From Flavobacteriales bacterium UBA4110 (GTDB lineage: Bacteria; Bacteroidota; Bacteroidia; Flavobacteriales; Weeksellaceae): a stretch of DNA of 64,000 bases. The position numbers and the translations under genes were made by a program. Shown here piece by piece: positions 34,109 through 42,303 of the stretch (positions are counted from its first letter, which is position 1; each line of letters opens with the position of its first letter). The stretch spans positions 350,638 to 414,637 of the forward strand of contig DFXK01000002.1 in assembly GCA_002383165.1 (NCBI GenBank). Direction: 5' to 3'. The notes under the pieces were generated by a model. That model saw only the letters and a program-made list of their open reading frames with translations, was not told the DNA's origin and made no database searches.

Positions 34109-35425
34109 TTATACTTTTAAAGCTAATTCTGATTCTGAATTATCTGATGAAAATCTTCCGTCTTGACGAAAAGGCAACACACCTAAGATTCGTTCATCAG
34201 CATCACAAAGAAGCCATATTTTTTGCTTCGCTAAAATAGACAATTTTTCATCCTTAAAAAACTTCGAAATTTTCTTTTTACCAATCATTCCGATAGGAAA
34301 AAACAAATCGCCTTCTTGTTTCCTTCTCAATTTCAGAGGCAATTGAACTTTTTGTTTATCAATTTTCCAAAAACAATTTCCAAATTCCTGAATTTCATTT
34401 TTAATTTCTTCAGGAATAACAATCTTATTCCCGACAATTTCCAGAATTATTGAATCTTCCGACTTCTGACTTCCGACTTCCGACTTGCCATTAAAAATCA
34501 ATTCATTTCGGTTAATAACCAACTGGAATTCAGAATTAAAAAACAAACTACCGGTTTGAGCCGTGAGAACTTTTTGCATTTCGTTCTCATCATTAAAACT
34601 AAATCTTTTCAAAATCTCATATCGAATCAATTCAGATTCTTGTGAGAATTTTTCTTTATTAATAATCATTTGATTTGCATCAGAATTTATCTTGAGAATT
34701 TTAATTTTATCGTCAACTGATTGATTGATAAAATCCTTGGCTTGATTGATATAATGGATGCTCTTTGAAAAATTAGCCAGAAAATCATAATTGATTTTTT
34801 CCAATTCCGGAACAATGTTGTGCCGAATTTTGTTCCTTAGATAATCTGTTTTTTGATTGGATTGGTCTTCCCGAAAATCAATTTGATTCTCTTTGGCAAA
34901 ATCATAAATTTCGTCCTTGGCAAAACCAAGAAGCGGACGAAGAATTCCGTTTTCATTTTGCGGAATTCCGCTCAAACCTCGGATTCCTGACGCTTTGGAA
35001 ATATTAATGATAAAAGTTTCCAATTGGTCATTCAGATGATGTGCTGTAACTAAATAATCAAGGTTTTCTTTTTCCTGAATTTCTCTAAAAAACCGATATC
35101 TCAATTCTCTCGCCCAGTTTTGTATCGAATTTTCCGGTTGATTATCATTTTTCGAAACTTCGTATAAATGGAAAGGAATTTTATGTTTTTCGCAAAAGTC
35201 AAAAACCAACTTTTGGTCGAGGTTAGAATCTTCATTACGAAGATGATAGTTAATGTGTACAATGTGAAAATCAAATCCAGAAAGCTGAAACAAATCAGCC
35301 AAAACCATAGAATCCACTCCTCCACTTACAGCCAAAAGGTATGTTTTTTGTTGTGGTTGGTGGAGCATTTGCTCTAACAGGTTTTGAAATTTTAAGAGAC
35401 TTAACACAATTTTATAACGAAACAT
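34109..35425 (-). CDS. tilS: tRNA(Ile)-lysidine synthetase
   Basis: 438 aa. N-terminal ATP pyrophosphatase domain with the PP-loop SGGVDS at residues 34-39 and HHLNDQLETF. It joins lysine to C34 of tRNA-Ile(CAU), turning an AUG reader into an AUA reader, so it is normally essential. The C-terminal domain with the RRKQEGDLF and KKISKFFKDEK segments is intact. Residues about 313-324 (KSEVGSQKSEDS) are encoded by a dispersed family C repeat (34456-34487). The gene has a very short leader. Confidence 0.95.
   Translation of the reverse strand: MFRYKIVLSLLKFQNLLEQMLHQPQQKTYLLAVSGGVDSMVLADLFQLSGFDFHIVHINYHLRNEDSNLDQKLVFDFCEKHKIPFHLYEVSKNDNQPENSIQNWARELRYRFFREIQEKENLDYLVTAHHLNDQLETFIINISKASGIRGLSGIPQNENGILRPLLGFAKDEIYDFAKENQIDFREDQSNQKTDYLRNKIRHNIVPELEKINYDFLANFSKSIHYINQAKDFINQSVDDKIKILKINSDANQMIINKEKFSQESELIRYEILKRFSFNDENEMQKVLTAQTGSLFFNSEFQLVINRNELIFNGKSEVGSQKSEDSIILEIVGNKIVIPEEIKNEIQEFGNCFWKIDKQKVQLPLKLRRKQEGDLFFPIGMIGKKKISKFFKDEKLSILAKQKIWLLCDADERILGVLPFRQDGRFSSDNSESELALKV
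34456..34487 (-). repeat. Family C repeat inserted in frame within tilS
   Basis: On the minus strand this reads as AAGTCGG and AAGTCAG units in tandem, encoding KSEVGSQKSED. Related arrays are at 25246-25274 and, more distantly, 15371-15410. Positioned in a linker between the tilS core and the C-terminal domain. Confidence 0.65.
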
Positions 35426-35438
35426 TAAGTTATAAGCA

Positions 35439-35468
35439 CAAATATACAGTTATTAATTCTTACTTTTG
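35439..35468. promoter_or_regulatory. Divergent candidate -7 elements for tilS and the OmpA-like gene
   Basis: Minus-strand TATATTTG (35446-35439) is 13 nt before the tilS ATG. Plus-strand TACTTTTG (35461-35468) is 58 nt before the OmpA-like ATG. Both match TAnnTTTG. I see no convincing TTG partner for either. Confidence 0.4.
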
Positions 35469-35526
35469 AAACGTTTTAAAACCAATAACCACTCAATAAA
35501 AACAATAAAACAAATAAATATTTACT

Positions 35527-36363
35527 ATGAGATTATTTAAAATTTTGACCATCACTGCCGTGGGACTTTCCCTAGCATCGTGTGTCAGCAAAAAACAATT
35601 CGACGCGCTTAATCTGAACTACAAACAATGCGTGGAAGATGCTGGCGAAAGAATGCGCCAAATCCAAGATTTGAAAGGAGAAAATTCTTCTTTAAAAGGG
35701 CAGAACGACTTGTTAGTGGGACAAAACAATGCGCTTAAATCAAGTTTGGATGCTTGTTTATCTAACGCTGGAAAAGGTTCTGCAAACATTGATAAATTAG
35801 TTGGAGAAATCAACGCTTCTAATGCTTATATCAAGCAATTGATTTCCGGAAAAAGTAGAAACGACAGTTTGAATTTGGCTTTATCTAACAAGCTTAAACG
35901 TTCTCTTGATAACGTTGCAGACCAAGATGTAGACGTAAAAGTATTAAAAGGCGTAGTGTTGATTTCATTATCCGACAAAATGCTTTACCAGGTAGGAAAA
36001 TATGATATCCAGCCAGCTGCTGCAGACGTTTTAGCAAAGGTTGCTAAAGTAATCAACGATTATGACACATACAGCGTCCTGATTGAAGGTAACACAGATA
36101 ACACGCCTCTGAACAGCGCCAATGCTCCGAGAGACAATTGGGATCTTTCTGCACTTAGAGCGACTGCCGTTGCGAAAGTTCTTCAGAATCAGTTTGGTGT
36201 GAATCCTAACAGAATCACAGCTGGTGGTAGATCCGAATACAATCCTAAAACGACTAATGCATCCGTTTCCGGACGTAGTGAAAACCGTAGAACGGAAATC
36301 ATCATTATGCCGAAACTGGATGAGTTTATGAAGTTGATGGACATCGCTCCGGTGAAAAAATAA
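35527..36363 (+). CDS. OmpA-family peptidoglycan-binding lipoprotein
   Basis: 278 aa. Lipobox LASC with Cys at residue 19. Coiled coil at about residues 40-110 (RQIQDLKGENSSLKGQNDLL). The C-terminal OmpA domain (about 145-270) has IEGNTDNTPLN, NWDLSALRATAVAKVL and the diaminopimelate-binding Arg-type pattern GRSENRRTEIIIMP. It tethers the outer membrane to peptidoglycan. It is monocistronic, with a terminator after it. Confidence 0.9.
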   Translation: MRLFKILTITAVGLSLASCVSKKQFDALNLNYKQCVEDAGERMRQIQDLKGENSSLKGQNDLLVGQNNALKSSLDACLSNAGKGSANIDKLVGEINASNAYIKQLISGKSRNDSLNLALSNKLKRSLDNVADQDVDVKVLKGVVLISLSDKMLYQVGKYDIQPAAADVLAKVAKVINDYDTYSVLIEGNTDNTPLNSANAPRDNWDLSALRATAVAKVLQNQFGVNPNRITAGGRSEYNPKTTNASVSGRSENRRTEIIIMPKLDEFMKLMDIAPVKK

Positions 36364-36412
36364 ATAATAGAAGATGAATGATTATTGATTATTCATTCAG
36401 AATTTATAAAAT

Positions 36413-36447
36413 AAAACCTTGTCAGAAATGACGAGGTTTTTTTATTT
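36413..36447 (+). terminator. Intrinsic terminator after the OmpA-like gene
   Basis: AAAACCTTGTCA (36413-36424) pairs with TGACGAGGTTTT (36429-36440) across a GAAA tetraloop, then TTTATTT. Confidence 0.85.
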
Positions 36448-36450
36448 GAC

Positions 36451-36555
36451 TACGTCGAACCTCTTTGTTAGGTTTGGGCAGCTTTATCCGCCTTCCACTC
36501 CCGCTATCCGCCAGAGGCGGATGAGCTCCGTTCAAGTCGGGCTGCAGATTCGACA
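36451..36555. repeat. Dispersed structured intergenic repeat, family E
   Basis: About 100 nt unusually GC-rich for the window. It is bounded by GTCGAA/TTCGAC-type ends, with GGGCAGCTTTATCCGCC, a perfect hairpin ATCCGCC-AGA-GGCGGAT at 36506-36522, and AGCTCCGTTCAAGTCGGGCT. No full second copy in this window. I recognise the general layout from other Flavobacteriia intergenic repeats. Confidence 0.45.
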
Positions 36556-36589
36556 TCAATACAACATCGGTCATAATTTAAACATTTAC

Positions 36590-36597
36590 TACCTTTG
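36590..36597 (+). promoter_or_regulatory. Candidate -7 element for the O-methyltransferase gene
   Basis: TACCTTTG matches TAnnTTTG and lies 29 nt before the ATG at 36627. No TTG at the expected -33 position. Confidence 0.4.
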
Positions 36598-36626
36598 AAC
36601 TTCAAACCAAAAACTTTGAACTCCCT

Positions 36627-37274
36627 ATGAGTTATTTCGAAGAATTAGACAAAGAAATGGATAGATACTTGGAAGAAACCGCTTCTGAAGAACCAGCCAT
36701 TCTCAAAAAATTAAGAAAAGAAACCTATCAGAAAACGACTCAACCGCATATGATTTCCGGTTATTTACAAGGTCGTTTATTGAGTATTCTATCGCATATC
36801 GTTCAGCCAAAAAACGTTTTAGAAATCGGGACTTTCACAGGTTACGCTGCTTTGAGTATGGCGGAAGGATTACCCAAAGATGGGAAAATTTATACGATTG
36901 ATAAGAATGAAGACTTGGCTTATATCCCAAAAAAATACTTTGCAGAAAGTGATTATAAAAACCAAATCGAATTCATAATAGGAGATGCAAAAGAAGAAAT
37001 TAAAAAACTGGATAAGGTTTGGGATTTGATTTTTATAGATGCAGATAAAGAAAGTTATCTGGAATACTTGAAACTCATCAAACCTAATCTTCGTTCTGGA
37101 AGTATTATTCTCATTGATAATGTTCTTTGGTATGGAAAAGTCCTGGAAAACAATCCGAAAGATAAACAAACGGAGCAAATCAAACTGGTGAATAAAATCA
37201 TCGCTGAAGATTCCGATTTCGAAAATCTAATCTTACCTTTGCGAGACGGATTACACTTGATTAGAAAGAAATAA
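36627..37274 (+). CDS. SAM-dependent O-methyltransferase (CCoAMT/YrrM family)
   Basis: 215 aa. Helical N-terminus with the KTTQPHMISGYLQGRLL region, motif I VLEIGTFTGYAALSMAEGLP near residue 72, then YTIDKNEDL and the metal-binding DLIFIDADKESYLEYL and IILIDNVLWYGKV. These fit class-I Mg-dependent O-methyltransferases of the caffeoyl-CoA type. Substrate unknown (catechol-like or tRNA in TrmR-type relatives). It begins a pair with the NlpC/P60 gene, 30 bp apart. Confidence 0.87.
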   Translation: MSYFEELDKEMDRYLEETASEEPAILKKLRKETYQKTTQPHMISGYLQGRLLSILSHIVQPKNVLEIGTFTGYAALSMAEGLPKDGKIYTIDKNEDLAYIPKKYFAESDYKNQIEFIIGDAKEEIKKLDKVWDLIFIDADKESYLEYLKLIKPNLRSGSIILIDNVLWYGKVLENNPKDKQTEQIKLVNKIIAEDSDFENLILPLRDGLHLIRKK

Positions 37275-37304
37275 TTCGTATTTTTAAATTCATAATTGAT
37301 TGAA

Positions 37305-38021
37305 ATGAATAAAGGCATTTGCAATGTTTCCATCGCGCCATTGAGAGCGGACAGTTCTGACAAAAGCGAAATCGTATCACAACTTCTTTACGGCGAATCT
37401 GCGGATATCATCGAGGTTAAAGACAACTGGACCAAAATCATAACGCATTATGATAACTACGAAGCGTGGATGGACACAAAACAAATTTCGCCTGTTTCCG
37501 ATGAATTTGTAACATCAAGAAAAAGAAATCTTGTAAAAGAACCTTTCCAATCTACAATGACGGAAAGTGGAAAAGTGCTTTTATCAATGGGTTCTGAAGT
37601 CAATTTTGAGACAACTGCGCCAACTCGTGGACGTGACCTCAGCGAAAGCATTGTCAACTGCGCAAAGGAATTCCTTAACGTTCCTTATCTCTGGGGAGGA
37701 AAAAGCTTTTTCGGAATTGATTGCAGTGGTTTTACACAAATTATTTACAAAATTCACGGGATTAAAATTCCGAGAGACGCCTATCAGCAAGCAGAAATTG
37801 GAGATGCCTTAACTTTTATTGAGGAAGCAAAACCTGGTGACTTGGCTTTCTTCGAGAACAAAGACGGAAGAATCCATCACGTTGGGATTATCTTAGCAGA
37901 CCAAAAAATCATCCACGCGCACGGAAAGGTAAGAATTGACAGTTTGGATTCCACAGGTATTTTCAACAAAGATCAGAACCGGCACACGCATATACTAAGG
38001 TTTATCAGGTCTTATTTTTAA
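37305..38021 (+). CDS. Cytoplasmic-looking NlpC/P60 (C40) peptidase with SH3-like N-terminus
   Basis: 238 aa from the ATG at 37305 (MNKGICNVSIAPLR). There is no visible signal peptide, unlike the lipoprotein at 20521-21057. Residues about 1-110 hold two SH3b-like segments (LRADSSDKSEIVSQLLYGE, DNWTKIITHYDNYEAWM). The NlpC/P60 domain has Cys in FFGIDCSGFTQIIY, His in RIHHVGIIL, and the third residue near IIHAHGKV. It is probably a gamma-D-Glu-Dap muropeptide endopeptidase for peptidoglycan recycling. Confidence 0.85.
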   Translation: MNKGICNVSIAPLRADSSDKSEIVSQLLYGESADIIEVKDNWTKIITHYDNYEAWMDTKQISPVSDEFVTSRKRNLVKEPFQSTMTESGKVLLSMGSEVNFETTAPTRGRDLSESIVNCAKEFLNVPYLWGGKSFFGIDCSGFTQIIYKIHGIKIPRDAYQQAEIGDALTFIEEAKPGDLAFFENKDGRIHHVGIILADQKIIHAHGKVRIDSLDSTGIFNKDQNRHTHILRFIRSYF

Positions 38022-38050
38022 CCCATATTTTACTTCTTAATTATAAAGCA

Positions 38051-38082
38051 AAAGCTTCCTAAATTTGGAAGCTTTCATTTTT
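38051..38082. terminator. Bidirectional terminator between the NlpC/P60 gene and the TonB receptor
   Basis: AAAGCTTCC (38051-38059) pairs with GGAAGCTTT (38067-38075), 7-nt loop, T-rich on the plus side and A-rich before it. The two genes converge here. Confidence 0.85.
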
Positions 38083-38100
38083 TATTGATGTAACTCTATT

Positions 38101-40548
38101 TTACAATTTGAATTCCAATTTAACATTGAAGAATCTACCCGTCAATCTTACAGGAACTGGATAGTATAATTGAGGTGAAGAATTCACATCGCTGATCCAT
38201 TGATTGGCAATCGTATTGTTGATATTAAAAGCATTGAAAATCTGAACACCCAAAGTCAATTCTTTAAATTTGCCCCAGAAATTACCACTTGCCTTATTGT
38301 CTTTCTGATCGATGAAAACCTTAGTCAAACCAATATCAACACGCTTATAAGCTGGTAAAGTTTTCTGATAACGGTAAGCCGCCAAATAATCCGGCAAACC
38401 TGAAGCATCAAATAAAACTGGCGTTCCAGAAGGCAATCCGCTGGCATAAGTCAAAGTCAAATTAACTCTCATACTTGGAAACTTCGGCATATAATCTTGG
38501 TAGAACATAGAAAAACGGAAACGCTGGTCTGTAGGTCTTGGAATATAGCCCATTCCTTCAATATTTTCATAAACTCTGGCATAACTTGCAGAAATCCAAG
38601 AATCTACTCCTGGAACAAATTGACCGAATAATCTAGCATCCAAACCATAAGCATAACCTTCCGCATTATTTTTACCAGCATATCTTACTCTTACATTATC
38701 CAAATAATATGGAATCAAATTCTCCATTTTCTTATAATAAGCTTCCGTAGTCAATTTGAAAGGCTTTCTGTTATCGTTATTTCCAATCTTGAATTCGTAG
38801 TCGTTGGCAATGATAATTTGATAAGATTTTTGAGCTCTGATGTCTGAGTTGAAAGCGCCTGTCAAATCCTTAATCTCTTTATAGAAAGGCGCCTGATAGT
38901 AAACACCTCCAGAAACTCGGAACAACATATCCATATCCCAATCTGGTTTGATCGCAAATTGCGCTCTTGGAGAGAACAATGTCTCTTTGGTAAAACTCCA
39001 ATTCTGAACCCTAGCTCCACCATTGACAGAGATTTTATTACTTCCCCACATAAACTTTTTGGAGAATTGAGCATAAGCAGAAATCCTTGTCGGTGTAATA
39101 TGATTTTGTCCTGCGATATAATACTTAAGATTAAGCGCCGAAGTATCAAGATTTCCTGGGATTACGAAATCTCTAGGCGTGCTATACCCGATAGAATCTA
39201 CAAATTGCCACTCATTGGTAAAATCTTTGATGGTTTCTCGTTCATATTTTACACCAACTTCAATATCTGTGTTTACATCTGGAGAAAATCTCGTTCTGAA
39301 TTGTGAACCAGCCACTCTAACTAATAAGTCATTTCGTGCGTGGTCAATCTGACCACCAGCATCATAACCAGCAACAGGATTTCCTTCCTCATCAAACGCT
39401 TCCAAAATGTAACCAGAAGCCAAAGAATAATATTCCCTTTCTCTGTTCTGATAAGCAAAATTATCTAAACTAAATTGCCATTTTTTACTAGGTTTGAAGT
39501 TAACACTTACCGTTCCCATCATATTTTTGTACTGATCATCTTCTTGTCCGTTGTAGAAAACTGTCAATCTCAAAGGTTGTAAAAGACTTCCAAAATCTAC
39601 TTCTTTTTGCTTCGGAATCATCTGATAATCATTCTTTGCATAATATCCTAAGAAAGACAAAGACCATTTTTCATTGAACTGATAATTAAGATAAGTCTGC
39701 AAATCCATATATCTTGGATTGAAATCTGTATCTTCATTCAAAGTATTAAGAACAAGGTTTGTATTTCTATATCTCGCAGAAACTAATCCTGTGAATTTTT
39801 TATCTTTCGACGCAAAGCCAGTAGTTAATCTTCCACCAATCAAACTTGCTTCTCCTGAAAGTTCAAATTTCTCTGGTTGTCTGTAATAGATATTAAGCGC
39901 AGATGACATTTTATCACCATATCTTGGTTCGAAACCACCGGCAGAGAAGTTAATCATCCCTACCATATCGGGATTGATGATACTCATCCCTTCCTGCAAA
40001 GAGTTACGAATTAAAAAAGGACGATAAAGTTCCACATCGTTGATATAAATTAAGTTCTCATCATAATTTCCACCTCTTACCATAATTTGGGAAGACAACT
40101 CGGAATTGGAATTGACAGAAGGCAAACTTTTCAAAAGCCCTTCTACTCCTCCGCCTAAAGATGCAACTTCTCTCGCTTCCTTCACAGAAATTTCTACAGA
40201 AGTAAGATCATTGGTTTTACGGATTCCTTTTTTCTGAAACACAACTTCCTGAATCTCAGTAGCATTTACGACAGGTAAAAAAAGAACATTAACGCTTTGA
40301 GTTTTTGGTGAAGTTTTGATCGTTTTAGAAAAACCCTTGAAGTTCAATTTTTGTACGTTCAAAGTTTGTTCAGAAGCTGCAAGCGGGATTTTTACAAAAC
40401 CATTTTGATCGGTTTGATAAGTTTGATTGTTATAATTAACCTCAGCCTCAGAAACAGATTTTCCGTCTTCGTCCAGAACTTTTAAATTGATTTGAGAAAA
40501 TGCCAAAACCGGCAAAAAGAAAAGAATTAAGAGAATATAATTTTTCAA
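38101..40548 (-). CDS. TonB-dependent outer-membrane receptor (CarboxypepD_reg-like N-terminus), TTG start
   Basis: 815 aa. The only start that keeps the signal peptide (MKNYILLILFFLPVLAFSQ) is a TTG at 40548-40546; the next methionine is far inside. The regulatory-like beta domain runs from about 20 to 100 (LDEDGKSVSEAEVNYNNQTY). The plug begins at about 112 (RKTNDLTSVEISVKEAREVAS) and is followed by the GGNYDENLIYINDVELYR motif. The barrel ends KLEFKL. Ligand unknown. Single gene, -7 element at 40596-40603, terminators on both sides. Confidence 0.88.
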   Translation of the reverse strand: MKNYILLILFFLPVLAFSQINLKVLDEDGKSVSEAEVNYNNQTYQTDQNGFVKIPLAASEQTLNVQKLNFKGFSKTIKTSPKTQSVNVLFLPVVNATEIQEVVFQKKGIRKTNDLTSVEISVKEAREVASLGGGVEGLLKSLPSVNSNSELSSQIMVRGGNYDENLIYINDVELYRPFLIRNSLQEGMSIINPDMVGMINFSAGGFEPRYGDKMSSALNIYYRQPEKFELSGEASLIGGRLTTGFASKDKKFTGLVSARYRNTNLVLNTLNEDTDFNPRYMDLQTYLNYQFNEKWSLSFLGYYAKNDYQMIPKQKEVDFGSLLQPLRLTVFYNGQEDDQYKNMMGTVSVNFKPSKKWQFSLDNFAYQNREREYYSLASGYILEAFDEEGNPVAGYDAGGQIDHARNDLLVRVAGSQFRTRFSPDVNTDIEVGVKYERETIKDFTNEWQFVDSIGYSTPRDFVIPGNLDTSALNLKYYIAGQNHITPTRISAYAQFSKKFMWGSNKISVNGGARVQNWSFTKETLFSPRAQFAIKPDWDMDMLFRVSGGVYYQAPFYKEIKDLTGAFNSDIRAQKSYQIIIANDYEFKIGNNDNRKPFKLTTEAYYKKMENLIPYYLDNVRVRYAGKNNAEGYAYGLDARLFGQFVPGVDSWISASYARVYENIEGMGYIPRPTDQRFRFSMFYQDYMPKFPSMRVNLTLTYASGLPSGTPVLFDASGLPDYLAAYRYQKTLPAYKRVDIGLTKVFIDQKDNKASGNFWGKFKELTLGVQIFNAFNINNTIANQWISDVNSSPQLYYPVPVRLTGRFFNVKLEFKL

Positions 40549-40595
40549 TGTTGTAGTTTTTATCGATTTTATATTTTGAAATATCCTTAGTTGAG

Positions 40596-40603
40596 CAAAA
40601 ATA
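40596..40603 (-). promoter_or_regulatory. Candidate -7 element for the TonB receptor
   Basis: TATTTTTG on the minus strand matches TAnnTTTG, 47 nt before the TTG start. No clear TTG at the -33 distance. Confidence 0.45.
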
Positions 40604-40727
40604 ACAATTAATCTAAAGAACGAAAGAATATTTGTAATTGTTATGCAGAAAATCGATTTGTTTCAGAATATTTGCTGATGAATTAAGAAATTTTAAGTCA
40701 AAGTTCTAAATATTCGCACTTAAAGTC

Positions 40728-40756
40728 ATAAAAAAAGCCCGAATCAATCGGACTTT
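40728..40756 (-). terminator. Terminator after kdsA
   Basis: On the minus strand AAAGTCCGA (40756-40748) pairs with TCGGGCTTT (40742-40734), one mismatch, followed by TTTTTT. It begins 6 nt past the kdsA stop. Confidence 0.8.
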
Positions 40757-40761
40757 CAATT

Positions 40762-41571
40762 TTATAATATCGCTTCTCGGATTCTTGTCAGTTTCCCGAG
40801 CAAATCATCAAGCAACTCTAATTTCAACATATTCGCACCATCGGATTTTGCTACAGAAGGGTCTGGATGAGTTTCGATGAATAATCCGTCAGCTCCGACT
40901 GCGATTCCCGCTTTTGCAATAGTTTCAATCAACTCTGGTCTACCGCCTGTAACACCAGAATTTTGATTGGGCTGTTGAAGAGAGTGCGTTACATCCAAAA
41001 TAACTGGAGAATATTCTCTCATAGTCGGGATTCCACGGAAATCTACCACCAAATCGCTGTAACCAAAAGTATTTCCTCTTTCGATAATCGCTGTTTTATC
41101 ATTTCCGGAATCTTTTACTTTCTGAACAGCAAATTTCATTGCCTCAGGAGAAAGAAATTGTCCTTTCTTAAGTGTCACCGCTTTTCCAGTTTCTGCCGCT
41201 GCAATCAACAAATCTGTTTGTCTAACCAAGAAAGCGGGGATTTGCAACACATCCACATATTCTGCAGCCAAAGCCGCGTGACCATTCTCGTGAATATCCG
41301 TCGTAGTAGGAACATTGAACGTCTCTCCTACTTTTCTAAGAATCTTCAAAGCTTTCTCATCGCCGATGCCCGTGAAAGAATCTACACGGCTTCTGTTCGC
41401 CTTTCTGAAAGATCCTTTGAAGATGTAAGGAATATTGTATTTGTCGGAAAGCTTCACAATTTTTTCTGCAATCTGCAAAGCCATAGTTTCATCTTCGATA
41501 GCGCAAGGTCCTGCAATCAGGAAAAAGTTCTCGGAATCTTTGTGATGAATGTTATCTAAATATTGTATCAT
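40762..41571 (-). CDS. kdsA: 3-deoxy-8-phosphooctulonate synthase
   Basis: Condenses PEP and arabinose 5-phosphate to Kdo-8-phosphate for LPS inner core. 269 aa. Motifs: FFLIAGPCAIE near residues 17-27, FKGSFRKANRSR, TTDIHE, the LLIAAAETGKAVTLKKGQF block, and DVTHSLQQPN. It is not a DAHP synthase of the AroG type, since the Kdo8P-type KANRS and DVTHSLQ motifs are present. Monocistronic. Confidence 0.95.
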   Translation of the reverse strand: MIQYLDNIHHKDSENFFLIAGPCAIEDETMALQIAEKIVKLSDKYNIPYIFKGSFRKANRSRVDSFTGIGDEKALKILRKVGETFNVPTTTDIHENGHAALAAEYVDVLQIPAFLVRQTDLLIAAAETGKAVTLKKGQFLSPEAMKFAVQKVKDSGNDKTAIIERGNTFGYSDLVVDFRGIPTMREYSPVILDVTHSLQQPNQNSGVTGGRPELIETIAKAGIAVGADGLFIETHPDPSVAKSDGANMLKLELLDDLLGKLTRIREAIL

Positions 41572-41625
41572 TTTTTTGATTTTAAATTATAAATTCCAGC
41601 TGATAGATGGTCTGAAAATCGAATA

Positions 41626-41633
41626 CAAATATA
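41626..41633 (-). promoter_or_regulatory. Candidate -7 element for kdsA
   Basis: TATATTTG on the minus strand, 54 nt before the kdsA ATG. No TTG at 19-23 nt; the nearest is 26 nt away. Confidence 0.4.
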
Positions 41634-41690
41634 CGGAATTAATGCAGGAAAACCTTTTCCAACTCAAACTATCGAAAGAGTTGTGATCAT

Positions 41691-42224
41691 CTATTTCCCG
41701 AATTTATTAATGATTTTCTCAAACGTATTGGCATTTCTACTAGTCATTTTATCTTTTAAACTTTTCTTGCCGAGAACTTTACCGAAATCAGAAGCCAAAG
41801 TTTGTCCTTTCGGAACTTGCCAATAGAATATATTGTTGACGATTTTAGCTTTTTCGTCTTCTGCTTTGCTTGATTTTTCAAACTCTTCCAACAATGTTTC
41901 TTCTACTTTTTCTGAGCCTAGGAAAATATAATTGTGGAAATTTTCTATTGATGGAAAAGGGTCTTTCTGTAAAATTTCACTGATTTCTTTTTCATTTTTT
42001 ATGAAGAGAAAAGCTTCGTAATTAAAATGCTCAGACATTGCTTTTTCCAAAATCTTCTTCAATTCTACCAAGTCCTTATCGGATTGAAACAAAATATTGC
42101 CACTTGCCAAAACCGAAGATACATTTTGGACACCTGCCTCTGAGAAGACTTTGCAAACATCTGCCATCTTCATATTGGTTCCTTTGACATTGACACCACG
42201 GAGGAAAGCACAGTATTTTTTCAT
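41691..42224 (-). CDS. DUF1697 protein
   Basis: 177 aa. The N-terminus (MKKYCAFLRGVNVKGTNMKMADV) and the block VSSVLASGNILFQS are the hallmarks of DUF1697. C-terminal part ends RNANTFEKIINKFGK, as in the family (SRN-T-KI). Soluble, no signal peptide. Function unknown. Confidence 0.9.
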   Translation of the reverse strand: MKKYCAFLRGVNVKGTNMKMADVCKVFSEAGVQNVSSVLASGNILFQSDKDLVELKKILEKAMSEHFNYEAFLFIKNEKEISEILQKDPFPSIENFHNYIFLGSEKVEETLLEEFEKSSKAEDEKAKIVNNIFYWQVPKGQTLASDFGKVLGKKSLKDKMTSRNANTFEKIINKFGK

Positions 42225-42264
42225 AGTTGATAGTTGATAGCGAAATTAAACTTTAAATCAATAT

Positions 42265-42296
42265 AAATAAAAACGTCCCGAAATATCGAGACGTTT
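42265..42296 (-). terminator. Terminator after the GT117 gene
   Basis: On the minus strand AAACGTCTCGA (42296-42286) pairs with TCGGGACGTTT (42281-42271), one mismatch, then TTATTTAT. It is 8 nt past the stop. Confidence 0.85.
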
Positions 42297-42303
42297 AATT
42301 TAT

